A DNA stretch of 39,720 nt from Oscillospiraceae bacterium (GTDB lineage Bacteria > Bacillota > Clostridia > Oscillospirales > Acutalibacteraceae). Positions within the stretch are counted from its first letter, which is position 1, and the number at the start of each line of letters is the position of its first letter. Under the pieces are notes generated by a model, which worked only from the letters and a program-made list of their open reading frames with translations, ran no database searches and had not been told where the DNA came from. Below are positions 6,561 through 15,392 of this stretch, one piece after another. The DNA is taken from assembly GCA_031269595.1 (NCBI GenBank), contig JAISYX010000009.1:1-39720 (forward strand), given 5' to 3'. Position numbers and translations under genes: made by a program.

Positions 6561-6926
6561 ATGCCTGAAGCTTTTGAGAATATAGACCGCTGCGATTGTA
6601 ATACTATCCATGAGGATGTAATATTTAAGGTCAGGCAAAAAATGCCGCAGGATGAAACCCTTATGGATTTAGCCGACCTGTTTAAAATGTTCGGGGATTC
6701 CACCAGAGTTAAGATACTCTGCGCCTTGCAGCTAAGCGAGATGTGCGTTTGCGACATAGCTGTTCTGCTGGGTATGACTAAATCCTCTATCTCACACCAG
6801 CTGCGCTCACTGCGCCAAACCAAGCTGGTTAAGCACCGTAAGGATGGCAAGGTGGTTTATTACTCCCTTGACGACGAGCACATAAGCGGCATATTTGCCC
6901 AAGGTCTGGCTCATATTTGCGAGTGA
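6561..6926 (+). CDS. cadC: ArsR/SmtB family metal-responsive repressor, CadC-like
   Basis: 121 residues from ATG 6561, with GGAGG (6551-6555) just upstream. A winged helix-turn-helix is clear: LADLFKMFGDSTRVKILCAL, then MTKSSISHQLRSLRQTKLV, then the wing HRKDGKVVYYSL. Both classical metal sites are complete. The alpha3N site has C11 and C13 near the N-terminus with C62-V-C64 in the ELCVCDIA-type motif; the alpha5 site is D105-x-H107-x10-H118-x2-E121. This combination is that of CadC-type sensors of Cd(II), Pb(II) and Zn(II). Three matching dyads, before the lipoprotein gene, this gene and the ATPase gene, define its local regulon. It is repressed by itself and released by metal. Confidence 0.92.
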   Translation: MPEAFENIDRCDCNTIHEDVIFKVRQKMPQDETLMDLADLFKMFGDSTRVKILCALQLSEMCVCDIAVLLGMTKSSISHQLRSLRQTKLVKHRKDGKVVYYSLDDEHISGIFAQGLAHICE

Positions 6927-6956
6927 TGGCGTGTCTCCATTATCATTGTTAGCCAT

Positions 6957-7005
6957 GTAGGGGCAGATCTGTGTGTCTGCCCAGATTACAGCAAAATCCC
7001 CCTCA
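6957..7005 (+). repeat. Half copy of the GTAGGGGCAG palindromic repeat
   Basis: It matches the left arm and loop of the complete palindrome at 39640-39716 (GTAGGGGCAGA...TCTGCCCAGATT.C.GCAAAA.CCCCC). It can still form a short GGGCAGA/TCTGCCC hairpin. It lies between the repressor and the ATPase gene and may attenuate read-through. Confidence 0.75.
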
Positions 7006-7032
7006 AAAAGGGTAATATATTTTTATCAAAAC

Positions 7033-7052
7033 AGTTGAATATCTGCTCAACT
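7033..7052 (+). promoter_or_regulatory. Third ArsR-family operator, before the ATPase gene
   Basis: AGTTGA (7033-7038), 8 bp, TCAACT (7047-7052). It is the same half-sites and spacing as the two operators upstream, 25 bp before the ATPase start. I see no consensus promoter immediately before it (AT-rich GTAATATATTTTT lies just upstream), so the ATPase may also be read from the repressor promoter. Confidence 0.75.
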
Positions 7053-7076
7053 AAACACTAATAGGAGGCCATAATT

Positions 7077-9182
7077 GTGAAAAAGGAATTTGTATTAAAG
7101 GGTCTTACCTGCGCCAACTGTGCAGGTAAAATAGAGCGGGAGGCCGCCCTAATACAGGGCGTTAGCTCCGCCTCTGTAAACCTTATGGCGCAAATACTCA
7201 CGCTGGAGGTAGCCCCTTCCGGCCAAAAGGCAGCTTCAAAGGAGGTTGTAAAAATAGTCAAGACACACGAGCCCTCTGTCAAGGTGCTTGAAAAGGACAG
7301 TGCGGACTCTCATGAAGCGGAAGAAGATGAGCGCAAAAGCCCGCTTAAGCTAATCTGTCTTATAGTGGGGGCGGTGCTGTTTGCGCTTGGCCTGCTGCTC
7401 AAGCTTGCCGAGCCTTGGAGCTTGGCTCTGTTCAGCCTTGCCTATCTGCTGGTGGGGGGCGAGGTGCTGCTCAAGGCTATTAAAAACATCTTTAAGGGCA
7501 AGGTGTTTGACGAGAACTTCCTAATGACACTTGCAACGGTGGGGGCTTTTGCAACTCATTATTACTCCGAGGGCGTGGCCGTTATGCTCTTTTATCAGGT
7601 GGGTGAGGCCTTTCAGGATATGGCGGTTAACCGCTCACGCAAATCCATATCCGCTCTTATGGATATTCGCCCCGATTATGCCAATCTATTAACAGAGGGA
7701 AGGGCCAGGCGTGTCAACCCCAAGGATGTACACGTGGGTGATTTAATACAGGTTAAAGCAGGGGAGCGAATCCCGCTGGACGGAGTTGTGGTAAAGGGCA
7801 CAGCTATGCTGGATACAGCCGCAATCACAGGGGAATCTCTGCCCCGTGAGGCCAAGGAGGGCGACGAGGTGCTCTCCGGCTCAATTAACACAAGCGGGCT
7901 TTTAACACTTAAGGTAACTAAGGAGTTTGGGGAATCCACCGTTTCTAAAATACTGGATTTAGTCCAGAATGCAAGCGGAAGAAAGTCCCAAACCGAGAGC
8001 TTTATAAGCAAATTTGCAAGAATTTACACTCCTGTTGTGGTGTTTGCGGCGGTGGCTCTGGCTCTTTTGCCCCCGCTGCTTCTCCAGGACGCAAGCTTTA
8101 GCGAATGGCTGCACCGTGCGCTGGTGTTCCTTGTGGTATCCTGCCCCTGTGCGCTGGTTATATCCATCCCCCTTAGCTTTTTTGGTGGCTTGGGAGGGGC
8201 CTCTCGCAGCGGGATTTTAATAAAGGGCGGCAACTACCTCGAGGCTCTTAACAACACAGAAATAGCCGTTTTTGACAAGACAGGCACGCTGACACAGGGC
8301 AAATTCGGGGTGAGCGAGCTGCACCCCGCCGAGGGCTTTACAGAGGAAGAGCTGCTGTATCTGGCCGCCTGTGCAGAGCAGAGCTCAAGCCATCCTATAG
8401 CCCGTTCTATAGTAGAGGCCTACGGCAAAAGCCTAGAGGCCGCCGTGGTTGAGAGCTATGAGGAGCTTGCGGGCAAGGGTATAAGTGTCCTGATAGACGG
8501 CAAAGCCGTGCTTGCGGGCAACAGTGAGCTTCTGCGCTCAAAGGGCGTGGAGTTTAGCTCAACTCAGGAGGGCGCAACTGTGGTTCATATAGCCGCAGAC
8601 GGCAGATATGCAGGCTGCATACTGCTTGCGGACACACTCAAGCCAGACAGTGCGGAGACAATCCGGCAGCTTAAGGCCATGGGCATAAAAACAGCCATGC
8701 TAACAGGAGATAACAGCTCCGCAGCCGCAAAGGCGGCCGCAGAGCTGGGGGTTGATGAATATTACGCTCAGCTTCTGCCCCATCAAAAGGTGGAAAAGCT
8801 GGAGCTTCTGGCTAAATCGAAAGCCCCAAAGGGCAGTTTGATTTTTGTGGGTGACGGCATTAACGATGCCCCTGTCCTGGCCGCCGCAGATGTGGGCATA
8901 GCTATGGGTGGCGTGGGCTCAGACGCCGCAATTGAGGCCGCAGATGCAGTTATAATGACAGACGCACCCTATAAGCTGGTAACGGCCATTAAAATAGCCC
9001 GCAAAACACGCAGAATAGTAATGCAGAATATCATCTTTGCGCTGGGCGTTAAGGCGATAATCCTAGTGCTGGGCGCATTTGGAATAGCAGGCATGTGGGA
9101 GGCTGTTTTTGGAGACGTGGGAGTTGCACTTATTGCGGTGCTTAATGCTATGAGGGCGTTGAAGGTAATTGATAATGCATAA
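7077..9182 (+). CDS. cadA: P1B-type heavy-metal efflux ATPase (Cd/Zn/Pb)
   Basis: 701 residues, GTG start at 7077 with AGGAGG (7063-7068) 8 nt upstream. It has an N-terminal heavy-metal-associated domain with GLTCANC; then the actuator loop TGES; the intramembrane CPC (C356-P-C358); the phosphorylation motif DKTGTLT (D400); SSHP; TGDN; and GDGINDAP (D593). The C-terminal GDVGVALIAVLNAMRAL fits the P1B-2 subgroup that exports Zn(II), Cd(II) and Pb(II). It uses ATP to pump these ions out of the cytoplasm and is controlled by the CadC-like repressor. It is followed by a palindromic hairpin. Copper specificity is unlikely given the TM8 sequence. Confidence 0.93.
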   Translation: MKKEFVLKGLTCANCAGKIEREAALIQGVSSASVNLMAQILTLEVAPSGQKAASKEVVKIVKTHEPSVKVLEKDSADSHEAEEDERKSPLKLICLIVGAVLFALGLLLKLAEPWSLALFSLAYLLVGGEVLLKAIKNIFKGKVFDENFLMTLATVGAFATHYYSEGVAVMLFYQVGEAFQDMAVNRSRKSISALMDIRPDYANLLTEGRARRVNPKDVHVGDLIQVKAGERIPLDGVVVKGTAMLDTAAITGESLPREAKEGDEVLSGSINTSGLLTLKVTKEFGESTVSKILDLVQNASGRKSQTESFISKFARIYTPVVVFAAVALALLPPLLLQDASFSEWLHRALVFLVVSCPCALVISIPLSFFGGLGGASRSGILIKGGNYLEALNNTEIAVFDKTGTLTQGKFGVSELHPAEGFTEEELLYLAACAEQSSSHPIARSIVEAYGKSLEAAVVESYEELAGKGISVLIDGKAVLAGNSELLRSKGVEFSSTQEGATVVHIAADGRYAGCILLADTLKPDSAETIRQLKAMGIKTAMLTGDNSSAAAKAAAELGVDEYYAQLLPHQKVEKLELLAKSKAPKGSLIFVGDGINDAPVLAAADVGIAMGGVGSDAAIEAADAVIMTDAPYKLVTAIKIARKTRRIVMQNIIFALGVKAIILVLGAFGIAGMWEAVFGDVGVALIAVLNAMRALKVIDNA

Positions 9183-9221
9183 TTGAGGTAATTTGCTGCG
9201 CAAATTTAATTTTAATAGTTC

Positions 9222-9251
9222 GTAAGGGCAGACACATAGGTCTGCCCTTAC
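9222..9251. repeat. Palindrome GTAAGGGCAGAC between cadA and the ankyrin gene
   Basis: A 12-bp perfect inverted repeat, GTAAGGGCAGAC/GTCTGCCCTTAC, with a 6-nt loop, belonging to the same repeat family as 39640-39716. It lies between convergent genes and is followed by ATATTTTTATA, so it may serve as a bidirectional terminator. An ATTTGCTGCGCAAAT mini-palindrome lies just before it (about 9190-9206). Confidence 0.8.
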
Positions 9252-9284
9252 ATATTTTTATAGATACACAATTATTTTTTATGG

Positions 9285-10169
9285 CTATGGTTTTAGCATT
9301 TTAGCAAGTTTTGGATAACCTCTTTCTATGGCGGAATCATAGGCTGTTTTGCCCTCGTTATCTTTTATTGATTTATCAGCCCCTCGCTCAAGCAATAGTG
9401 TTACAGTATTAGCATAATAGCTTCTAGTCTCAGATAGCCTAAATAGCGCAGTTTGACCTATATTGTCCCTATAATTAACATCTATTCCACGAACATCCAT
9501 AAGATAGACTAACAATGCGGAATTATCAGCACTAGCCGCCTGTTTTATCAGTGAATAGTCAAGCCCTAGATTATGCCCATTTATATCTGCACCATTTTCC
9601 AAAAGCAAATCTACAATATTGCAAATGTCTTGAGCGATTTGTTCATTATATACACCTCTGTAGACAGGTTTGCCCTTTGGGGTATATTCTTCAGGCCACA
9701 ATTGCGCCGCTTCTTTAATTGCCACACTAGTACCGTCAACGTAATTTACATCAATGCCGTTTTCGATTAGAAGCTTTGTTATTTTATAATTATCTGCATT
9801 TGAATGAAGATAGGCTGCAAATAATGGCGGCCAAGTTGTTCCTTCTACATACTTTGCATGAGCACCGTGATCAATCAGCAGTTTGACCATCTCATAATTC
9901 CCCATTTGACATGCTACAGATAATGGAGCATCAGGGGAGGTCTCAGTAAGTCCGTCCCAGAGAATATTGGGTTTTGATGTGGGTGTATTTACATCAAAAT
10001 TATACGTATCAATAATCCTTTTTGCTTCTGAAAGGTCATCATTATAAATTGCCTCACGCAGCATAGTGGAATAATGATAAGGCGAATTTTGCCAACGCAC
10101 AACGCCAATAACCACACACCCAATAACTGCTACAGCAATTGCTAAAAAAATTACGATTTTTTGTTTCAT
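9285..10169 (-). CDS. Ankyrin-repeat protein with N-terminal membrane anchor
   Basis: 294 residues. ATG 10169 is preceded by AGGAGGGG. One hydrophobic segment at residues 5-25 (IVIFLAIAVAVIGCVVIGVV) is followed by about six ankyrin units. Recognisable ones include TSPDAPLSVACQMGNYEMVK, NYKITKLLIENGIDVNYVDG, ICNIVDLLLENGADINGHN, GQTALFRLSE and GKTAYDSAIERGYPKLAKML. The repeats are expected to lie outside the membrane and bind a protein partner; no enzymatic domain is present. It is downstream of nadC on the same strand, about 65 bp away with its own ribosome binding site, so co-transcription is possible. Its function is unknown. Confidence 0.85.
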   Translation of the reverse strand: MKQKIVIFLAIAVAVIGCVVIGVVRWQNSPYHYSTMLREAIYNDDLSEAKRIIDTYNFDVNTPTSKPNILWDGLTETSPDAPLSVACQMGNYEMVKLLIDHGAHAKYVEGTTWPPLFAAYLHSNADNYKITKLLIENGIDVNYVDGTSVAIKEAAQLWPEEYTPKGKPVYRGVYNEQIAQDICNIVDLLLENGADINGHNLGLDYSLIKQAASADNSALLVYLMDVRGIDVNYRDNIGQTALFRLSETRSYYANTVTLLLERGADKSIKDNEGKTAYDSAIERGYPKLAKMLKP

Positions 10170-10206
10170 AAGTAGAATCCCCTCCTAGAACCTTGTTAAT
10201 TCACCT

Positions 10207-10246
10207 TAATTTTCAATTTTTCATTTTCAATTTTCAACTCTCAACT
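10207..10246 (-). repeat. TTGAAAATTGAAAA run at the nadC 3' end
   Basis: On the minus strand it reads TTGAGAGTTGAAAATTGAAAATG and so on. The nadC stop codon TGA (10234-10236) and the last three codons are supplied by the run. The same family occurs at 15393-15478, 23980-24010, 27835-27875, 28290-28340 and 29020-29055. Confidence 0.7.
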
Positions 10247-11073
10247 ACCATACTTATATCAAAAGCCACAACGGAATGCGTAATTACTCCTGTTGAGATT
10301 ATATCCACGCCTGTTTGGGCTATGGCCTTAACACTTTGCTCATTTATGCCGCCTGAGGCCTCAAAAACGGCCTTGCCTTTGCCTAATTTAACCGCCTCTG
10401 TCATGGTTGGGACATCCATGTTATCCAGCATTATAATGTCTGCACCGGCCTCTATGGCCTCCCTTACCTCGTCAAGATTGCGGGTTTCAACCTCTATTTT
10501 AACCATGTGACCAACCCTGCCCCTTAGCTTGGCAAGAGCCGCCGTTATGCCGCCGCCTGCATCTATGTGGTTATCCTTAAGCATAGCTGCGCTTGAGAGA
10601 TTGTAGCGGTGGTTTTGGCCTCCGCCCACAGTAACGCTGTATTTTTGCAGGGGACGCAAGCCCGGCAGAGTTTTGCGGGTATCGGCTATAACGGCCTTAG
10701 TGCCCTCACACAGGGCGGCAAGCCTGGCCGTTGCCGTTGCGATTCCCGACATGTGCTGTATCAGATTTAGAGCCGTGCGCTCGGCCTTTAGCAGGTTTCT
10801 TGTCCTGCCCTCAAGACGGCAGATTATATCACCCTTTTTAAGCCTTGCGCCGTCCTTAAAAAAGCACTCCGCTTTAAACTCCTTATCCAGCAGCTCAAAC
10901 ACACGCAGAGCCGCCTCCAGCCCGCAGAGCACGCCCTCCGCCTTAGAGCGGAATACCGCAACCCCTCGCTGTTCCTCGGGAATAAGATAATCGCTGGTTA
11001 CATCCACATAATTGATGTCCTCGTCCAATGCGGTTTTTATTATGTTGTCGATATAAAATTGATTTAAAATCAC
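10234..11073 (-). CDS. nadC: Nicotinate-nucleotide pyrophosphorylase (quinolinate phosphoribosyltransferase)
   Basis: 279 residues, the usual size. It converts quinolinate plus PRPP to nicotinate mononucleotide, CO2 and pyrophosphate, the third step of de novo NAD synthesis. Family signatures are LDEDINYVDVTSDYL near the start, HMSGIATATARLA, ADTRKTLPGLRPLQKY, GGGQNHRYNLS, KDNHIDAGGG, KIEVETRNLDE, DIIMLDNMD and EASGGIN. GTG 11073 overlaps the nadB stop as GTGA, so the two are translationally coupled. The stop codon lies in a TTGAAAATT repeat run. Confidence 0.95.
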   Translation of the reverse strand: MILNQFYIDNIIKTALDEDINYVDVTSDYLIPEEQRGVAVFRSKAEGVLCGLEAALRVFELLDKEFKAECFFKDGARLKKGDIICRLEGRTRNLLKAERTALNLIQHMSGIATATARLAALCEGTKAVIADTRKTLPGLRPLQKYSVTVGGGQNHRYNLSSAAMLKDNHIDAGGGITAALAKLRGRVGHMVKIEVETRNLDEVREAIEAGADIIMLDNMDVPTMTEAVKLGKGKAVFEASGGINEQSVKAIAQTGVDIISTGVITHSVVAFDISMVVES

Positions 11074-12542
11074 TGTGCCAAGACCTCCTGTAATATAATG
11101 TATGCCACGGTTGCAAAGCTCCTTGCCTCTACATAATCGGGAGTAAGGGCATAGCCCGGCTGCCTGAGCAGCTCCTTTATCGCCTCTATGCGCTTGATTC
11201 CCTGCGCTGCCGCCTTAATATCCGGTGTGATAAAATATGAGCTCTGCACAATTTGGCGTATCTCTGTGCGCAGGCCGGAGGGAATAGGCTTTTCGCCGAA
11301 TTCATATTCCGGTGGGGCTTCGCCGCAGGAGTTGATATAGCCGTTCATGCTTATGTTAAGTATAATATCCTGAGCCGCACGGCGAGAGAATACCAGAGCC
11401 TCCAGCAGGCTGTTAGATGCAAGCCTGTTGCTGCCGTGAACTCCCGTGTGTGCGCATTCTCCTACGGCATAAAGGCCTGTAAGATTGGTTCTGGCCTTGG
11501 TATCCACATTTATGCCGCCCATAAGATAGTGCATACAGGGGAAGATGGGAATGCTCTGCTTGGTGATGTCTACGCCCTCTTCCAAGCAGCGTTCGTATAT
11601 CATGGGGAAGCGGTTCTTGACAAAATCGGCATCCTGCGCCGATATATCCAGATAAAAATCCTCGCTGCCCTGAGCCTTGGACTCCATGAGTATAGCACGG
11701 GAGACCACGTCACGGGGAGCAAGCTCGCCTCTATAATCGTACCTCTCCACAAAGCGGTTGCCTGAGCCGTTTAGCAGCACAGCCCCCTCACCCCGCACAG
11801 CCTCGGAGATAAGAAAGCGTTCACGCCCGCTGCCGCCGGAAAATGCTGTAGGGTGGAACTGCACCAGTGAGAGGTTTTTAATCTGCGCCCCCAACTGATA
11901 GGCCATTGCTATGCCGTCACCTGTGGCTATGGCCGAATTGGTTGTGTATTGGAACACACGGCCTATCCCCCCCGTTGCAAGCACAGTGTATCCCGAAAAC
12001 ACCCTGTGTCTCTCGCCCTTGTACAGTATGCCTGTAAAGAACCCGCCGCTCTGCTCGTCCTTTTGCAGGGAATAGGCAAGGGCGTTTTCCCATATCTCCA
12101 CATTGCCCTTTTGACGCACTGCAATGGCCAGCTTTTTGACAATCTCCGCACCTGTAGAGTCCTTGTGATGGACTATTCTGCGGCGGCTGTGGCCGCCCTC
12201 AAGGGTCATTTGAAGCCTGCCATCGCTGTCCAAATCAAAGCTTACGCCCATCTCCTTGATGCGCATAACATCGGCAGGGCCTTCGGTTACAAGCACCTCC
12301 AGAGCGGCTAAATCGTTCTTATAGCCGCCTGCAATTAGGGTATCGGCTATGTGTGACTTGTAGGTGTCGCTGCTCTTATCAATAACAGCGGCAACACCGC
12401 CCTGAGCCAGCGCACTGTTTGAAAGGCTGAGCTCCCGTTTAGAGACAAGCAGCACCTTATACCGCTCATCAAATTGCAGGGCGGCATAGAGCCCCGCAGT
12501 GCCTGCGCCTATTATAACTACATCGTATTTTGTGGCTTGCAT
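11070..12542 (-). CDS. nadB: L-aspartate oxidase
   Basis: 490 residues. It oxidises L-aspartate to iminoaspartate with FAD, feeding NadA. The FAD-binding GAGTAGLYAAL lies at residues 12-22, followed by the ALAQGGVAAV motif, the active-site region GGHSRRRIVHHKDSTG, PTAFSGG, REFLISEAVRGEG-like text, CMHYLMGGI, and GECAHTGVHGSNRLASNSLLEALVF. The C-terminal helical domain is somewhat shorter than in E. coli NadB (about 540). ATG 12542 follows GGGGTGA. It forms a coupled pair with nadC, but nadA is about 3 kb upstream on the same strand behind a lipid kinase and two LRR genes. No copy of the nadA leader is seen before nadB. Confidence 0.95.
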   Translation of the reverse strand: MQATKYDVVIIGAGTAGLYAALQFDERYKVLLVSKRELSLSNSALAQGGVAAVIDKSSDTYKSHIADTLIAGGYKNDLAALEVLVTEGPADVMRIKEMGVSFDLDSDGRLQMTLEGGHSRRRIVHHKDSTGAEIVKKLAIAVRQKGNVEIWENALAYSLQKDEQSGGFFTGILYKGERHRVFSGYTVLATGGIGRVFQYTTNSAIATGDGIAMAYQLGAQIKNLSLVQFHPTAFSGGSGRERFLISEAVRGEGAVLLNGSGNRFVERYDYRGELAPRDVVSRAILMESKAQGSEDFYLDISAQDADFVKNRFPMIYERCLEEGVDITKQSIPIFPCMHYLMGGINVDTKARTNLTGLYAVGECAHTGVHGSNRLASNSLLEALVFSRRAAQDIILNISMNGYINSCGEAPPEYEFGEKPIPSGLRTEIRQIVQSSYFITPDIKAAAQGIKRIEAIKELLRQPGYALTPDYVEARSFATVAYIILQEVLAQ

Positions 12543-12595
12543 ATTTTCACCCCAAGTTTTTTATAATTCATAATTTATAATGCAGAATTAGCTTG

Positions 12596-13237
12596 TCATA
12601 CGGGAATGTCTACTACACAATTTGCAGGGAGCTTTTTTAGTGGGGAGGTGTCTTTTATTGGGTTAGCCTCTATAACCAACAATTTAAGCGATGTTAATTT
12701 TGCCAAGGGAGTTACATCAGAAATTTGATTGTGGTCTATGATCAAAATTTCAAGAGAGAGCAAATTGGAAAGAGGGCTTATGTCAGCAATCTGATTTGTG
12801 GTCAGAGACAAATAGTTTAGCGAGCCTAAGCCTGAAAGTGGGCTTACATCGGATATTTTGTTTTTAGTTATGCTCAAGAATTTAAGCGAGCTTAGCTCTG
12901 AAAGCGGAGATAGGTCAGACACCGAGCCGCCTGCTACATCAAGTATAGTAAGGTTTTTTGCATATTCCAGCCCTTTTAAACTGCTAAAGCTAGAGCCTGT
13001 ATGGGGTATCTCAAGGGCAGTTAACGCCAGTAGCTCTTTTTTTGAGAGCTTACCATCCTTGTTTTGGTCTATCCCTGTTTTATATCCTTTGCCTATACCA
13101 AGCTCAATTATTTTACTTTCCAGTTCTGCCGATTCAAAAGCTACATTGCCACTTAAATCAAAGGAACACCCAGCAAACCCAGCAGCCACGCCAAAACAAA
13201 CAACCATTACCAATAAAACCGAAATAAGCTTTTTCAT
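12596..13237 (-). CDS. LRR lipoprotein with EF-hand (short paralog)
   Basis: 213 residues. The lipoprotein signal MKKLISVLLVMVVCFGVAAG is followed by FAGC (C24). An EF-hand calcium loop DQNKDGKLSKKE spans residues 57-68, and about five SDS22/internalin-type repeats of 21-22 residues follow (LSSLKFLSITKNKISDVSPL and similar). It ends in SPLKKLPANCVVDIPV, the same as the larger paralog directly upstream. The 5' flank is also duplicated (GAAAGGAAAGTGTTGTT before the ATG), showing a tandem gene duplication with later loss or gain of repeats. It is probably surface-exposed and binds protein; the EF-hand may tie stability to calcium. Confidence 0.88.
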   Translation of the reverse strand: MKKLISVLLVMVVCFGVAAGFAGCSFDLSGNVAFESAELESKIIELGIGKGYKTGIDQNKDGKLSKKELLALTALEIPHTGSSFSSLKGLEYAKNLTILDVAGGSVSDLSPLSELSSLKFLSITKNKISDVSPLSGLGSLNYLSLTTNQIADISPLSNLLSLEILIIDHNQISDVTPLAKLTSLKLLVIEANPIKDTSPLKKLPANCVVDIPV

Positions 13238-13257
13238 AACAACACTTTCCTTTCACA

Positions 13258-14361
13258 TTACACGGGAATGTCTACTACACAATTTGCGGGGAGCTTTTTT
13301 AGTGGGGAGGTGTCTACTATTGGGTTGTTTTCAATATAAAGCTGCATTAACTCTTCCATCTTTGCCAATGGGGAGACATCTACAATTTGATTGTTGGCTA
13401 TATACAAGCTGTTTACCCTTCCTAATTTCGCAAGCGGTGTTATGTTGGATATTTTATTGTAAGATAAAAAAAGTCCTTCAAGAGAGCTTAAGCCCGACAG
13501 CGGAGAGACATCAACAATCTGATTTTTCTCCAGCCACAAAACATCTAAAGAGCGTAAGCCCGCTAGAGGTGTTAGGTCTGATATTTTGTTCTCGCTTAAC
13601 GATAAGTCTTCAAGGGATTTTAGGCCTGCCAGTGGGGCGAGGTCTGAAATAAGATTGTTATCTATGTGCAAAGATTTAAGCGAGCTTAAACCTGAAAGAG
13701 GTGCTATGCTGGATATTTTATTTTCTCTTAGGTGTGCCTCCTCAAGTGATTTTAGCCCCGCCAGCGGCGTTATATCAGAAACCCGATTGCAGCCTATTTC
13801 CAAATATTTAAGTGAGCGTAAGCCTGCAAGCGGGCTTATATCGGATATGTTACCGTTGGATAATGCTAATTCCTTAAGAGCGGTCAATTTTGTAAGTGGG
13901 TTTATATCGGAGAAAGAGTGCGCTGTCATACTTAACAAATTAAGATTTTTTGCGAATTCAAGCCCCTTTAAGCTGCTAATATTGTCTTCATCTGGGTCTA
14001 AGTCAAGGGTGATTAGAGCCTCCATCTCAGCCTTTGAGAGCTTACCGTCCTTGTTTTTATCTATCCCTGTTTTTCCGTTTTTATTTTGTCCATGCTTGAT
14101 TATATTTTGTTCTAAAGCAGCAGATTCAAAAACCACGTTGCCGTCTTTGTCTAACACAGCGGGCTCATAAGGCGCAGTGCTGCTTATCTCCTCTTCTGAG
14201 GAGATGGGTTCATCAACTGTACTGCTCTCGTCCAATTTGTCATAGTCAAAAACCTCTTTACTGCTCGTATCTTTCCCCTTATCGGAAGAACACCCAGCAA
14301 ACCCAGCAACCACGCCAAAACAAACAACCATTACCAATAAAACCGAAACAAGCTTTTTCAT
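13258..14361 (-). CDS. LRR lipoprotein with EF-hand (long paralog)
   Basis: 367 residues. The signal peptide and lipobox FAGC (C24) are near identical to the next gene. A Ser/Glu-rich linker (residues 25-70) follows, then an EF-hand DKNKDGKLSKAE (101-112), then roughly ten LRRs with N-x-I-S-D-I-x-P-L-A-G-L cores. The C-terminus is PLKKLPANCVVDIPV. The linker would lift the LRR domain away from the membrane. The architecture resembles Gram-positive internalin-like proteins, but without LPXTG. It sits 20 bp upstream of its paralog and downstream of the lipid kinase on the same strand. The pair interrupts what would otherwise be a nadABC group. Confidence 0.9.
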   Translation of the reverse strand: MKKLVSVLLVMVVCFGVVAGFAGCSSDKGKDTSSKEVFDYDKLDESSTVDEPISSEEEISSTAPYEPAVLDKDGNVVFESAALEQNIIKHGQNKNGKTGIDKNKDGKLSKAEMEALITLDLDPDEDNISSLKGLEFAKNLNLLSMTAHSFSDINPLTKLTALKELALSNGNISDISPLAGLRSLKYLEIGCNRVSDITPLAGLKSLEEAHLRENKISSIAPLSGLSSLKSLHIDNNLISDLAPLAGLKSLEDLSLSENKISDLTPLAGLRSLDVLWLEKNQIVDVSPLSGLSSLEGLFLSYNKISNITPLAKLGRVNSLYIANNQIVDVSPLAKMEELMQLYIENNPIVDTSPLKKLPANCVVDIPV

Positions 14362-14420
14362 AACAACACTTTCCTTTCAGGTTAAAAATACTTATAACAA
14401 AAAATCTAAAACTTACCACA

Positions 14421-14454
14421 TCTAGCTTCTAGCCTCTAATCTCCAGCCTCTAGC
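14421..14454. repeat. CTAG-rich repeat run at the lipid kinase 3' end
   Basis: TCTAGCTTCTAGCCTCTAATC and so on, with CTAG/CTCTA spaced 7-8 bp. It is the same type as 38352-38385. The lipid kinase stop codon TAG (14450-14452) is part of the run. Confidence 0.7.
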
Positions 14455-15364
14455 CGGGCACAACAAACCGCACCGCAGCGGGCAGCAGCTCCATGGTTGC
14501 CTCTGTTACAGGCTCGCATTCGCCGTCTATGTTTAAAATTACGGGCTTTTTTGCCTCCACCTTCATGCGCTTGCCCTGCCGTTTGATTAGTATCTTGCGA
14601 AATGAGGGTGAGTTCCAGTGCTCCCCGCTCTTATACTGCCCAATCAAGTAGGGCACGCTTAGGTGCGAAATCTTTTTTATCAGGATAAAATCCAGCAGCC
14701 CGTCGCTTGGGTCGGCATAAGGAGCAGCACGGTATCCCGAGCCGTACACCTGCCCGTTTGCTGCAATTGAAAAGACGAATTTGCCTTTGAACACCTCGTC
14801 ATCATCAATTGTAACCTTAAGGGAGTTGTAAAGCTTGCCAAAAAAACAGGTAAGTGCGGCAAGGTCATATGCCGCTGTACCGGAGAGCCTCTTGTGCTTT
14901 TCCTTAATGCGATTGGCTTTGTCGCATATCATGGCGTCAAGACCAAGTGAGCATATGTTAAGCGAGAGCTTCTCTCCCGCCTGTATCACGTCCACAGGCA
15001 CAGAAGCAGCGGTTATGTAGTGCTCTAAGTCCAAAAAAGCCTCTGCCTTGCCGTGGGTTTTGATATAATCGTTGCCCGAGCCGGCGGGTATGCAGCCCAG
15101 CTCACAATGAGGCCTGCCGCACACGCCCCTTAGCACCTCAGAGAGAGTGCCGTCTCCCCCCACAGAAAAGATACGCACAGGCTCTGTCTCTGTTGCAACG
15201 GCGGCAAAGGATGCCGCCAGCTCAGCGGCGTGACCCCTGCCCTCTGTCTTGCGAAAAAGATAGGTCAGCTCATTCTTTTCACAGGCGGCCTTGATTGCAT
15301 CCCCGTAACGCTCAAAAGGGTCACTCTTCCCCGCCACAGGATTGACGATAAAAATACACTTCAA
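14450..15364 (-). CDS. Diacylglycerol/lipid kinase family protein (YegS/DgkB-like)
   Basis: 304 residues, with a TTG start (15364) after GGAAGTG; no ATG is better placed. MKCIFIVNPVAGK opens the DAGK catalytic domain, GGDGT lies at 69-73 and PAGSGND at 93-99. Later motifs (DVIQAGEKLSLNICSLGLDA, and the C-terminal KKPVILNIDGE) fit the YegS/BmrU/DgkB group, which phosphorylates membrane diacylglycerol or a related lipid with ATP. The exact substrate cannot be told. It lies between nadA and the LRR genes on the same strand, and its stop codon lies in a CTAG repeat. Confidence 0.88.
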   Translation of the reverse strand: MKCIFIVNPVAGKSDPFERYGDAIKAACEKNELTYLFRKTEGRGHAAELAASFAAVATETEPVRIFSVGGDGTLSEVLRGVCGRPHCELGCIPAGSGNDYIKTHGKAEAFLDLEHYITAASVPVDVIQAGEKLSLNICSLGLDAMICDKANRIKEKHKRLSGTAAYDLAALTCFFGKLYNSLKVTIDDDEVFKGKFVFSIAANGQVYGSGYRAAPYADPSDGLLDFILIKKISHLSVPYLIGQYKSGEHWNSPSFRKILIKRQGKRMKVEAKKPVILNIDGECEPVTEATMELLPAAVRFVVPG

Positions 15365-15392
15365 AATAACACTTCCAGTTCATAAAGTTTAA

